NCBI GenBank assembly: GCA_002343715.1
Contig: DDSA01000054.1
Span: 1 to 13,399, forward strand
DNA: 13,399 nucleotides
From: Phycisphaerales bacterium UBA2402
GTDB taxonomy: Bacteria > Planctomycetota > Phycisphaerae > Phycisphaerales > UBA1924
Direction: 5' to 3'
Shown: one piece after another, positions 1 through 7,938 of the stretch
Numbering within the stretch: position 1 is the first letter of the stretch
Layout of the letters: each line of letters starts with the position of its first letter
The notes under the pieces: model-generated
What the model was told of the DNA's origin: nothing
Database searches by the model: none
What the model saw: the letters and a program-made list of their open reading frames with translations, nothing else
Program-made: the position numbers and the translations under genes

Positions 1-2243
1 GCGACCCGCGGGTCCGCGGGGTCGCGCACGGTGTCTTTGGAGACCGCTCGGGCCAGTTCCATGAGCGCCTGCGCACGCTGGTCAGACCCCAGAAGCGCCG
101 CCGCCAGTCGAAACCGCAGCCCGGCGATCGCGACCTGATCGCGCCGCGCCGCGGCCAGGGGGCGTATCAGGCACAACTCCCAGCGCACCGCCGCTTCTTT
201 GAACCGTCCGAGGTGGTGCAGGATCTCGGCGTGCCGGCGGAGCATGCTGTGCGTGGAACCATCCGAGCCCGAGTCGTTTCTGAGCCGGGCCGCGCTCTCC
301 GCCGCGGCGATCGGTTCCGCTTCTTCCCACTTCCCCTGCGCCACGAGCGCCCGGATGAGCAGCGTGCGGGTTCGGTAGATGGTGTTCCTGGTTCCGTGAC
401 CCGCCTCGGCCTGGGCAACCGCCTCGCGCGCCCATCGCTCTCCCTCGGCTTCAAGGCCGCGGGCCAGGGCCATTTCGGCAACGGTTTCGCAGTAGCGGTC
501 GATGTCCGCGTTCCACTCGGGAAAGGTGCCCTTGTACGAACGAGTTCGGGACGCGTATTCCAGGAACTCCTCGTCCGGAACGCCCAGCGCATGCAGCACG
601 TGCAGCCGCTCCCACCACAGCCCCGCCGAAGCGGACGATGGTGGCCTACTTGCCGCCCGCTCGATGGCGCTGTCGATGATGGTGAGGGCCTCGCGCGGCT
701 TCCTCATCGCGCGGTGGACCAGCGACCACTGCACGTTGATATGCACCGCCCGGGTCCGCGACGGATCATCGATCCGCTCGGAGATCGCGGCGGCGATCCC
801 GAGATGCCGGGCGGCTTCTTCGTAGCGACGCAGCGAACGCAGGCCATACCCGAGCCGGGCGTTCACCTCGCAGTTGATCTCGTCTCCATCCTCGGGCGTC
901 AGTTCGGTGGCGACCGCCGCCAGACTGGCCACCGAGTGTCCGTCCTCCTGGATGAAGAGGTAGGCCGGGTAACTGATGGCGCCGACCACCGTTTTCATCA
1001 GCACGCTGTTCAGCCGCTCGCGTCTCTCGGCGGCGGTCTCCAACTCGCGGCTGTGGGCGTTGGCGGCCTCCAGCGCCGCGGCCAACTCTCGGGTGCGGGC
1101 CTTCAGACTCACCGCCTGCACCCCCGCGACCACACCCAGCACCAGCACGGCCGAGCCTGTGATCACGAGGAGCGCGGTCACCCGCGGCCAACGCCGCACC
1201 GTTCGCCAGAAGGAATAGAGAGCACTGGGCGGGTGGGCCGCCACGGGGCGACCATCGAGCACGCGGCGAACATCCTCGGCCAGCGCGTCCGCCGATTGAT
1301 ACCGGCGGCCCGGCTCGGGATCGGTCGCTTGGCGCACGATCCAATCGCACTCGCCGGGAAGCCCGGGCCGCAAACGAGAAGGCAGGCCCGTGACGGTCTC
1401 GTCCGCTCTCGACATCAGCCCCGAAGCGCCGCGCGTCGACTGGAAGGCGTCCCGCCCCGTGAGCAGGCGGAAGAGCAGCACCCCCAGCGAGAACACATCG
1501 CTCCGCGTGTCGATACCGCCGACCCCGGGGGCCAGTTGCTCGGGCGAGGCATAGGCGGGCGTGCCCGCGAAGCCCGTCACCGACCAGCGTGCCGAGGCAC
1601 CCCGGGCCGCCTCATCCTTGAGGAGCCGGGCGATGCCGAAGTCCAGCACCTTTGGCGAGCCATCGGCCGTGACCAGGATGTTCGCGGGCTTGATGTCTCG
1701 ATGAATCACGCCCCGCTGGTGGGCGTGCGCCACACCGTCGCACGCCGCGGCGAAGCACGCGAGAATCGGCCTCAGCCCGTCCCCGGACGCGGCCCAACGG
1801 TCGTCCGCCCAGCTATCGATCGGCTTGCCCTCCACCAGTTCCATCACGAGCAGCGAGTGGCCGCCGATGACCTCCATCGAATGGACGGTGACCACGTGGG
1901 GATGGGAGAGCCGTGTGAGCGCCTCGACCTCGCGCGTGAATCGGGCGAGGAGCGATGGGTCGGGTGCCAGGCCCAGGCCGGCGATTCGCTTGATTGCTAC
2001 CAGCCGGCCGGTGCCCGGCTGCCGGGCCTTGTAGACCTCTCCCTGCCCGCCGCGGCCGATCTCGGCGATCAGTTCGTATGGACCGAACATGCCCAGAGCG
2101 GGCGGCCTCATCGCGCTGCGCAGGCGCTCCAACCACGTCTCATCACACAGGCCGAGGAGCCTCTCCGTGTCCGCATCGAGCCCGACGAGCGGACCCGCCG
2201 CGGGGGATGATCGGTCTGAGTTCTGGTCTGTGCGGTCGTTCAC
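1..2243 (-). CDS. Transmembrane Ser/Thr protein kinase with TPR-like C-terminal region, 3' end outside window
   Basis: Predicted membrane-anchored Hanks-type kinase that phosphorylates Ser/Thr on partner proteins. The frame is open for 747 codons and runs off the left edge. Numbered from GTG 2243: an N-terminal extension, then the kinase domain at about residues 55-320 with a glycine-rich loop (IGRGGQGEVY), VAIK lysine K85, HRDIKPAN with catalytic D183, DFG with D201, and APE-region and subdomain IX motifs (GTPAYASPEQ, SDVFSLGVLL). All catalytic residues are present. A transmembrane segment lies at about residues 355-378, then a charged, Ala/Glu-rich stretch likely to form a coiled coil, then a helical region resembling TPR repeats. 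The start is uncertain: GTG 2243, TTG 2249, ATG 2111 and ATG 2090 are all in frame, none with a strong Shine-Dalgarno. I chose GTG because residues before the ATGs (LLGLCDETWLERL) look coding. It lies 103 bases downstream of the FHA histidine kinase gene on the same strand, so co-transcription is plausible. Substrates are unknown. Confidence 0.9.
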   Translation of the reverse strand, partial: MNDRTDQNSDRSSPAAGPLVGLDADTERLLGLCDETWLERLRSAMRPPALGMFGPYELIAEIGRGGQGEVYKARQPGTGRLVAIKRIAGLGLAPDPSLLARFTREVEALTRLSHPHVVTVHSMEVIGGHSLLVMELVEGKPIDSWADDRWAASGDGLRPILACFAAACDGVAHAHQRGVIHRDIKPANILVTADGSPKVLDFGIARLLKDEAARGASARWSVTGFAGTPAYASPEQLAPGVGGIDTRSDVFSLGVLLFRLLTGRDAFQSTRGASGLMSRADETVTGLPSRLRPGLPGECDWIVRQATDPEPGRRYQSADALAEDVRRVLDGRPVAAHPPSALYSFWRTVRRWPRVTALLVITGSAVLVLGVVAGVQAVSLKARTRELAAALEAANAHSRELETAAERRERLNSVLMKTVVGAISYPAYLFIQEDGHSVASLAAVATELTPEDGDEINCEVNARLGYGLRSLRRYEEAARHLGIAAAISERIDDPSRTRAVHINVQWSLVHRAMRKPREALTIIDSAIERAASRPPSSASAGLWWERLHVLHALGVPDEEFLEYASRTRSYKGTFPEWNADIDRYCETVAEMALARGLEAEGERWAREAVAQAEAGHGTRNTIYRTRTLLIRALVAQGKWEEAEPIAAAESAARLRNDSGSDGSTHSMLRRHAEILHHLGRFKEAAVRWELCLIRPLAAARRDQVAIAGLRFRLAAALLGSDQRAQALMELARAVSKDTVRDPADPRV

Positions 2244-2346
2244 GGGCAATACTTCTGGTCACACACGCTCCACGCCCCCTGGGAATACATTGAATACCGG
2301 CGCGGCCGGCCTCATTGGACGCGAGGGCGACAAACCGCGGCGGCGG

Positions 2347-4146
2347 TCAGCCCGGCCGGACGCTCTCACCCGCCAGCCCGGGGCCGGTCGGCCCCGCGCC
2401 CATGCTCTGCCGGTTCTGGGCGGTGGCGCTGGGGTCGTTCATCGCGGTCAGGTCGGCGGGCAGGAACAATCGGAAAGTGGCCCCCTTCCCCTCGGCGGAA
2501 TCGAGCGCGATGCGGCCGCCGTGCTCCTCGGCGACGCGCTTGGCCACGGCCAGCCCCAGTCCCGTGCCCTTCGCGCCCTTGGTCGTGTTGAAGGGCTGAA
2601 AAATCCAGGCCTGCTTGCTCGGTGGGATGCCGGGGCCGTTGTCCGTGACGGCGATCTCGATGGCGGGCCGCCCATCCAGAGGCTGGGCGGATGCGGAAGC
2701 GGGCGAGCCGGTGACCGCCCGCGCCTCCGCCGCGGGCCGACGCCCGCCGGGGTGGTACGAGGCCCTCAGCGTGACGGCCCCGGTGCCCTGGTCCACGGCC
2801 TCGATGGCGTTGGTCACGAGGTTCATCACCGCCTGGTGCACCAGCGACGGGTCCAACGCCACGGGGGGGATGTCGGGATCGACATCGACGATCAGGGCCA
2901 CCTTCTTCAGCTCGGCGACCTGCTGCATGAGTTGCCCGCACTCCTCGAGGATCGGCGCCAGCCGCAGGGTTTCGAGCTCCAGCCGCCGCTGACGCGAGAA
3001 GGCCAGCATGTTCATCGTCAGGCCGATGATGCGGTCGAGGTTGCGCTGAAGAATCGCCCAGCCGCCCTTGGCGATGCGCAGGTCCTCCTTCTTGAGGCCC
3101 ATCTCGACCACGTCCGCCCCGCCCCGCAGACCCTGCAGGATGTTCTTGATCGCGTGGCTCAGGGTGGCCACCGTCTCGCCGATGGCGGCCAGGCGCTCGG
3201 ACTGGAGTTTCTGCTGGAGGAGTTCGGCGTTGGAAAGGGCCAGCCCCGCGTGCTGGCCGATGGCGTTGAGCAGGGCGAGCTGCTCGACCGTGAAGGTGTA
3301 GTTGGCGATCGAACTGTCCACGTAGATCGCGCCGAAGGTCCGTTCGCGGAAGCGGATGGGCGAGCAGATGGCCGAGCGGATGTTCAGCCGCTGCACGCTG
3401 TCGCCCTTGGCGAAGCGCGGGTCGGTCATCGCGTTGCTCGACAGGATCCCCTCGCTCTTGGAGACCACGGCCTGCAGGATGGTCCGGCTGATCTGGATGC
3501 GCGCCGCATCGGGGTCGGCGGGGGCTTCGCGGTACTTGACCACCGCCGCGGTCATCGGGGCCTCGGGCGTCTGGCCCACCAGCATGATGCACCCGCGCTC
3601 GGGATGGAACTCGGCGAAGACGATGTCGAGCACGCCGCGGAGCATCTCCTCTCCGCTCATCACGCGGCTTGAGAGCATGGTCGTGAGCCGGTAGATGACG
3701 CGGAGGTGGTCCGCCGCGGCGGCCCGGGGCTCCGGCTCCGAGAGGATCACCGAGTCCTCCATCGAGCCGGGGATCGTGGCGCTCAGCACGGTGCGCTCGA
3801 CGGTGGCATCGAGGCGGCGGGGTCCGACGATGCGGACAACATCGGGATCGCGGGTCTCGGTCTGGCCGAAGACGAAGAGGGTCTGGCCGGTGCGGATCTG
3901 GTCGCCGGGGCGCAGGCGTGTCCGCTGCTCGATCCGCACGCCGTTGACGAAGGTGCCGTTCTGTGACTGCAGGTCGCGGATGTACCACGCGCCCTCATCG
4001 GGCGTGAGTTCGGCGTGCCGCCGGCTCACGGCGTTGTCGCTCATCGGCAGCGCCTCGCTGGAGCGGCCGATGAGTTGCGGCTCGTGGTCGGGCAGTTCGT
4101 ACTTGCGGCCCTTGTCGGGCCCCTGGATAACAGAAAGTACAAGCAT
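2347..4146 (-). CDS. FHA-GAF sensor histidine kinase (599 aa)
   Basis: Predicted cytoplasmic histidine kinase: no transmembrane segment or signal peptide is visible. Domains in order: an FHA phosphothreonine-binding domain at about 1-97 (IGRSS 26-30, SRRHAEL 41-47, NGTFVNG 63-69, all intact); a linker; a GAF domain at about 150-310; a dimerisation/phosphoacceptor helix with H331 in LSHAIKN; and an HATPase domain with N-box (NLVTNAIEA, 442-450), G1 box DNGPGIP (502-508), F-box region WIFQPFNTTK and G2 box GTGLGLAVAK (527-536). A low-complexity insert (about 465-492) separates N and G1 boxes. The residue after the phosphoacceptor His is Ala, where HisKA kinases usually carry Glu or Asp. No response regulator is encoded in the window, so its partner is unknown. 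The Ser/Thr kinase gene follows on the same strand, suggesting that phosphothreonine made by that kinase could be sensed by the FHA domain; this is inference. ATG 4146 has no clear Shine-Dalgarno. The short Pro/Gly-rich tail (about 570-599) has no recognised function. Confidence 0.93.
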   Translation of the reverse strand: MLVLSVIQGPDKGRKYELPDHEPQLIGRSSEALPMSDNAVSRRHAELTPDEGAWYIRDLQSQNGTFVNGVRIEQRTRLRPGDQIRTGQTLFVFGQTETRDPDVVRIVGPRRLDATVERTVLSATIPGSMEDSVILSEPEPRAAAADHLRVIYRLTTMLSSRVMSGEEMLRGVLDIVFAEFHPERGCIMLVGQTPEAPMTAAVVKYREAPADPDAARIQISRTILQAVVSKSEGILSSNAMTDPRFAKGDSVQRLNIRSAICSPIRFRERTFGAIYVDSSIANYTFTVEQLALLNAIGQHAGLALSNAELLQQKLQSERLAAIGETVATLSHAIKNILQGLRGGADVVEMGLKKEDLRIAKGGWAILQRNLDRIIGLTMNMLAFSRQRRLELETLRLAPILEECGQLMQQVAELKKVALIVDVDPDIPPVALDPSLVHQAVMNLVTNAIEAVDQGTGAVTLRASYHPGGRRPAAEARAVTGSPASASAQPLDGRPAIEIAVTDNGPGIPPSKQAWIFQPFNTTKGAKGTGLGLAVAKRVAEEHGGRIALDSAEGKGATFRLFLPADLTAMNDPSATAQNRQSMGAGPTGPGLAGESVRPG

Positions 4147-4191
4147 GATGGTTTAGCGGCGTTGCGCGGACAAGGGTACGGGGCGCCGGCG

Positions 4192-4233
4192 GAACGAAAA
4201 CGCCCCGGCGAGGGATGGTCCGTCGCCGGGGCG
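4192..4233 (-). terminator. Intrinsic terminator of the dockerin protease gene
   Basis: A perfect 11-bp inverted repeat (CGCCCCGGCGA at 4201-4211 and TCGCCGGGGCG at 4223-4233, 11-base loop) lies 33 bases past the protease stop codon. Read on the minus strand, the hairpin is followed directly by TTTTCGTT, a short U-rich tract. It should separate the protease transcript from the histidine kinase gene, whose start codon lies only about 45 bases further on. Confidence 0.85.
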
Positions 4234-4266
4234 GGTCAAGGACTGAAGAGGTTCAGCCGAGGGGAC

Positions 4267-7200
4267 TCAGAAGCAGCCGCCCGCTTCCCACCGCTCGAAG
4301 AAGTAGTCCACATCGTTGCCGTCAACGCCGCCGTCGAAGTTGACATCGGCCTCGGCGAAGCCGGATTCCCAGGCGTCGTAGAAGGCCTGCACGTCGGAGC
4401 CGTCGATGCCGCCGTCCTGGTTGAAGTCCGCGGGGCAGGGCAGTTCGTCCACGGTCAGCAGGCCGTTGTTGGATGTCACGTTGCCGCACGGGGTGCGGAC
4501 GAAGCAGGAGTAGTTGGCCTCATCGGACTGCTCGCAGGCGAAGATCGTGAGGTTGGGGGTGTTGGTGCCGTCGTACTTCGGCCCGTTGGAAATCGTCAGG
4601 CCGTTGCGGAGCCACTGGTAGGCCGTCGCCCCGCCGATCACGACTGAGAAACTCGCATCCTGACCCTCGAAGACCGTAACGTCGGCCGGGTGCTGATCAA
4701 ATCCGACGCTCGTGCCGCCGAAGCCGGAGTTGGATGAGCTGAAGCCGCTGGTGCCGCATGGGCTAAAGGCCCGCACCCAGTAGAAGTAGGTCGTGGAACC
4801 GACCACGGTATTGTCCACGAAGGGGCTGGCCGCCGAGTTGCCGATCTGCACGGACGTGCCGGAGTTGTTCACCGTGTTGCGGAAAATCTGATAACTGGTC
4901 GCGCCGGTCGAGGCGGCCCAACTGATCGACACGCTGTTGCACCGCGTGCCGTCGGTCGCGTTCACGCCGACCGGTGCCAGGGGTGTCCCGCCCCGGTTGC
5001 CCGAGTCGGAAGCGCTGAACGCGCCGCCGCCGCACAGGTTGTTGGCGAAGACCCAGTAGTAGTACGTGGTGCCGACCGCCGCGGTGTTGTCGGTGTAGGT
5101 CACAACAGGCGCACCGATGGTGGCGACCAGACTGGATGTCAGGATGTTGTTGGATGTGCTCCGGCGCACGCCGTAGGAGTTCGCGCCCGCCACCGCGTTC
5201 CAGGACACCGTGATGCCCGGGGTGCAGAAGGGGCCGTCAGAAGCGGTGACACCCGTGGGCGCACCGAGCGTGGAGGCCCGGAAGCCGGAGTTCGAGGCGC
5301 TGTACCCGCTCAGGCCGCAGACGTTGTTGCTGCGGACCCAGTAGAAGTACGTGGTGTTGGCCACGGCGGTGGTGTCGGTCGTGCTCGTGCCGGCGATGCC
5401 GCTGGTGACCAGCGAGGACGTGCCGGAGTTGTTGACCGTGTTTCGGTACAGGTTGTAGGTGTCCGCGTTGAGCACCGAGTTCCACGTCACCACGACGCCG
5501 TTGCAGGCCGTGCCGTCACTCGCGGCCACACCGGTTGGTGCGGCCGGAGAGTACTGCTCGGACCCCGCGTTGGAGGCGCTGTAGCCGCTTGTTCCGCAAT
5601 CGTTCGAGGCCCGCACGAAGTAGTAGTAGACGATCCCGCCGACGCCCGACGCGTCCGCGAACGAGGTCGAGGCCGTGCTGCCCAGCAGCGTGGAGCCGGC
5701 CGAGGAGTTGGTCGTGTTGCGGTAGACGAAGTAGTTGGTCGCGCGGGCCGCGGCCGTCCACGTCACCGTCACGCTGTTGCAGATCGTCGAGTCCGTCGCG
5801 TTCACGCCGGTGGGGGCCGCGGGGGTCGAGTTGCGGATGCCGCCGGCGACCGCGGAGAAACCGCTGGTGCCGCAAGGGTAGACCGCCCTGACCCAGTAGT
5901 AGTAGAAGACATTGGAAGCGGCGGAGGTATCGTCGTAGGGGCTGGCGTTGTCCGTGGCGATCTGCACCGCGGTCGCGGAGTTGTTGGTGGTGCTCCGCCA
6001 GATGGTGTAGGAGGTCGCGGAAGGCATCGTGTTCCACGTGAGCCGGACGCGGTCGCAGAAGGCGTAGTCCGTGCTGAGCACGCTGGTGGGCACGGGCGAA
6101 CCGTTGCACGCGCCGACGCTCACCTGCACCGCATCCCACGTGTCTGTGTCGTTGTTGGAGGAGTTCACATCACCGCCGGTGCCGGTGTCGAGGATGACGC
6201 CCATGTAGTAGGTCCCCGGCGGCACCGAGAGGGGAATGAAGAACGGATCCAGGTTGACCCGCAGGTTGTCCATCGCGGCGAAGTCCCAGATGATCGTGTG
6301 TTGCCCCAGGTCGGTGTCCGAGGAGGAGATGTCCAGGTCGGTCGAGAGGCGGACCCGCAGCGTGTACGTGCGGCTGGGCGGGTTGTTGTTCGTCGGGTTC
6401 GACATCAGGAAGTTGAACCCGGAGACCGCCGTCATCGCGTTGATGTTCGTGTTGCTCAGGTTGCAGTCCAGGGCCTGCAGATCCAGGCTCGATCCACGAT
6501 CACCGGGGATCATGGTGTCGTTCATGAAGTTCACGATCCCCTCCCACAGCCGGCAGTAGTGCGCCTGGGTGCTGCGGTTGGAGGTCGAGCAGACCGCGGA
6601 GATGTATCTGTTCGAGCCGTCGATGTAGTACATGCTCGAGCCGCTCATGCCGCCCCAGACCGCGCCCGTGCAGCCGCTGTTGGTAGCGATGCGCAGTCGG
6701 TTGTCGGGGCAGTCGTCGATATCACCGAACCAGTAGTACATCTGGGCGCCGGTGTGCAGTCCGCCGCCGCAGTTTTCCGCCGGGTAGGAATAGTTGTGGT
6801 ACGTCCTGCTCTGGATCGTCGAGCACGAGGATCCGTAGTTCCAGCCGTACCACCCTGTCAGCATGCCCACAGCGCGATCAACGCCGACGAAACCGACATC
6901 GGCCTGGAGGTCGCCGGAGTTGACGTAGGCGGACCCGGCACCGACGCCGGTCATTCTGGCGAATCCCCACTGGTTGTACACCGATACGGGGATCGAATCG
7001 GGGGTCGGGTCTCCCGTGCCTGTCCAGCCCGGGAAGACATAGATCTCGACCGCCCACTGGTTGTTGAACCCCGCCGTGTCGCGGAGATACACGCAGTGCG
7101 CCGCCGTCACGACCGTCTGCGCATCGATCATCGATCCAGAGCAGACAAACCACCCGCTCGTGCCGTTGGTCCGTACAAAGCGCATCGCCAGTTTGCAGTT

Positions 7201-7662
7201 CCCCCGTGCGGGCCAGTTCAACAATGTGGAGTTGGCCACCGTGGACATCGTCGAGTTCCAGTTGCTCATCCCGTCGGAATCTTCGCCGATCGGGTAGTTG
7301 CCCTGGAACCCGCCCCCCTGTCCCTCGTCGTAGCGGACCATCGACGCGGCTTCCTCTCGCGTCTCGCCCGTGTTGGGATCATAAAAAAGCACGGTTCCGG
7401 CGTGCTGAGGTACCACACCAACCGGCCCGCCCGCGGGCATGGGCATCGGCGGGATCTCGCTCAGCGGGGGCATGTCCGCGGGCAGCGGAGCAAAGACCAG
7501 CCCCGCGGGGTCCGGTCGGAAGACGCCGTCTCCCGCCTGGGTAAAGGTCGAGCGAGTCTCCGAGTTTCTCGCACCGACAGGCAACTGGGGTTTTTCCTGG
7601 GCTGGGGCGAAAGACGCCAAAATCGCGCCCGCCGCCGCACACCACGCCGTTGTTCGTTTCAT
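4267..7662 (-). CDS. Secreted trypsin-like serine protease with FN3 repeats, Ig-like domain and C-terminal dockerin (1131 aa)
   Basis: Predicted exported endopeptidase. The start ATG 7662 is chosen over ATG 7692 because AGGAGAGG lies just upstream and the protein then begins with a signal peptide (MKRTTAWCAAAGAILASFAPAQ). A propeptide-like segment precedes an S1-type peptidase domain at about 140-390. The likely triad is H189 (VTAAHC), D255 (QADVGFV) and S340 (GGMSGSS); the nucleophile motif is GMSGS instead of the classic GDSGG. Residues about 395-515 resemble a CARDB-type beta domain. Five fibronectin-III-like repeats of about 92 residues follow (starting near 523, 614, 706, 799 and 895), each ending in a YYWVRA-like strand and CGTSGFS-like segment. 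An Ig-like domain (about 988-1072) and a dockerin-like pair of calcium loops (DFNQDGGIDGSD, DVNFDGGVDGND; about 1075-1131) end in GGCF. Many Cys pairs fit export. The C-terminal domain probably serves in sorting or surface attachment, known only by analogy. Substrate unknown. It is monocistronic by appearance. Confidence 0.92.
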   Translation of the reverse strand: MKRTTAWCAAAGAILASFAPAQEKPQLPVGARNSETRSTFTQAGDGVFRPDPAGLVFAPLPADMPPLSEIPPMPMPAGGPVGVVPQHAGTVLFYDPNTGETREEAASMVRYDEGQGGGFQGNYPIGEDSDGMSNWNSTMSTVANSTLLNWPARGNCKLAMRFVRTNGTSGWFVCSGSMIDAQTVVTAAHCVYLRDTAGFNNQWAVEIYVFPGWTGTGDPTPDSIPVSVYNQWGFARMTGVGAGSAYVNSGDLQADVGFVGVDRAVGMLTGWYGWNYGSSCSTIQSRTYHNYSYPAENCGGGLHTGAQMYYWFGDIDDCPDNRLRIATNSGCTGAVWGGMSGSSMYYIDGSNRYISAVCSTSNRSTQAHYCRLWEGIVNFMNDTMIPGDRGSSLDLQALDCNLSNTNINAMTAVSGFNFLMSNPTNNNPPSRTYTLRVRLSTDLDISSSDTDLGQHTIIWDFAAMDNLRVNLDPFFIPLSVPPGTYYMGVILDTGTGGDVNSSNNDTDTWDAVQVSVGACNGSPVPTSVLSTDYAFCDRVRLTWNTMPSATSYTIWRSTTNNSATAVQIATDNASPYDDTSAASNVFYYYWVRAVYPCGTSGFSAVAGGIRNSTPAAPTGVNATDSTICNSVTVTWTAAARATNYFVYRNTTNSSAGSTLLGSTASTSFADASGVGGIVYYYFVRASNDCGTSGYSASNAGSEQYSPAAPTGVAASDGTACNGVVVTWNSVLNADTYNLYRNTVNNSGTSSLVTSGIAGTSTTDTTAVANTTYFYWVRSNNVCGLSGYSASNSGFRASTLGAPTGVTASDGPFCTPGITVSWNAVAGANSYGVRRSTSNNILTSSLVATIGAPVVTYTDNTAAVGTTYYYWVFANNLCGGGAFSASDSGNRGGTPLAPVGVNATDGTRCNSVSISWAASTGATSYQIFRNTVNNSGTSVQIGNSAASPFVDNTVVGSTTYFYWVRAFSPCGTSGFSSSNSGFGGTSVGFDQHPADVTVFEGQDASFSVVIGGATAYQWLRNGLTISNGPKYDGTNTPNLTIFACEQSDEANYSCFVRTPCGNVTSNNGLLTVDELPCPADFNQDGGIDGSDVQAFYDAWESGFAEADVNFDGGVDGNDVDYFFERWEAGGCF
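4399..4440 (-). repeat. 42-base dockerin-coding repeat, copy 1
   Basis: Identical over 42 bases to positions 13048-13089. Both encode the first dockerin calcium loop (PCPADFNQDGGIDG) of two different proteins on the same strand. The identity includes third codon positions. Confidence 0.9.
4716..6096 (-). repeat. Five tandem FN3-like coding repeats inside the protease
   Basis: Units of roughly 275-290 bases start near 6096, 5823, 5547, 5268 and 4980 (minus strand). Each encodes an APTGVNATD-type entry strand, a central VTVTW, a YRNTTNNS-type stretch and a YYYWVRA exit with two Cys. Similarity persists at DNA level in places: the segments near 4850-4882 and 5416-5448 differ at only a few bases. 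The first unit is the most diverged in its entry strand and the fourth in its middle. The array probably works as a spacer or binding module between catalytic and dockerin domains. Confidence 0.85.
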
Positions 7663-7669
7663 TCGTACA

Positions 7670-7677
7670 CCTCTCCT
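7670..7677 (-). promoter_or_regulatory. Ribosome binding site that decides the protease start
   Basis: On the minus strand AGGAGAGG ends seven bases before ATG 7662. This favours that start over the in-frame ATG at 7692, which would place ten charged residues before the signal peptide. Confidence 0.75.
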
Positions 7678-7879
7678 GATGAGCGTCCCCACGAGGGGTC
7701 CGCTGCGAGTCTATAACCGTCATGCGCCAAACCGCTTCGAGCAAGCCAACTATTTTTATTTCCGCGTGCATACCGACCCCGGCGCCGGAGGCGAGTTGTC
7801 AACGGGATCGAGCCTGCGTTGCGAAAAAGCAGTTTGCCCAAATGCCAAGATACAGACTTCGAGGGTGGCTCGCAAGGAG

Positions 7880-7914
7880 AATCCGGCAAGAATTCTCAGT
7901 AATCAGGCCGGATT
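7880..7914 (-). terminator. Possible terminator hairpin after the SpoIID-domain gene
   Basis: A perfect 8-bp inverted repeat (AATCCGGC 7880-7887, GCCGGATT 7907-7914) with a 19-base loop sits 24 bases past the stop codon at 7939. There is no U tract after it on the minus strand, so it may act as a weak or factor-assisted terminator, or be chance. The rest of the 276-base gap (7663-7938) is AT-richer than the genes and must hold the protease promoter. A TATAGA at 7710-7715 (minus) is a possible -10, but I see no matching -35. Confidence 0.35.
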
Positions 7915-7938
7915 ATTGGACGATCATCGCGGACTGCT

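Noticed and set aside
213..2210. 665-codon open frame on the plus strand
   Set aside because: It is the exact antisense, codon-aligned, of the Ser/Thr kinase. The minus strand has clear kinase motifs; the plus translation is Arg/Gly/His-rich with no domain.
2089..3672. 527-codon open frame on the plus strand
   Set aside because: Antisense to the histidine kinase, whose FHA, GAF and ATPase motifs are unmistakable. Long antisense frames are expected at this GC content.
4716..6096. Periodic repeats as a CRISPR or satellite array
   Set aside because: The roughly 280-base period is in frame and encodes FN3-like domains, so it is protein repeat structure.
6298..7716. 472-codon open frame on the plus strand over the protease
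   Set aside because: Arg/Val/His-rich composition with no recognisable domain, no signal and full overlap with a well-supported protease gene.
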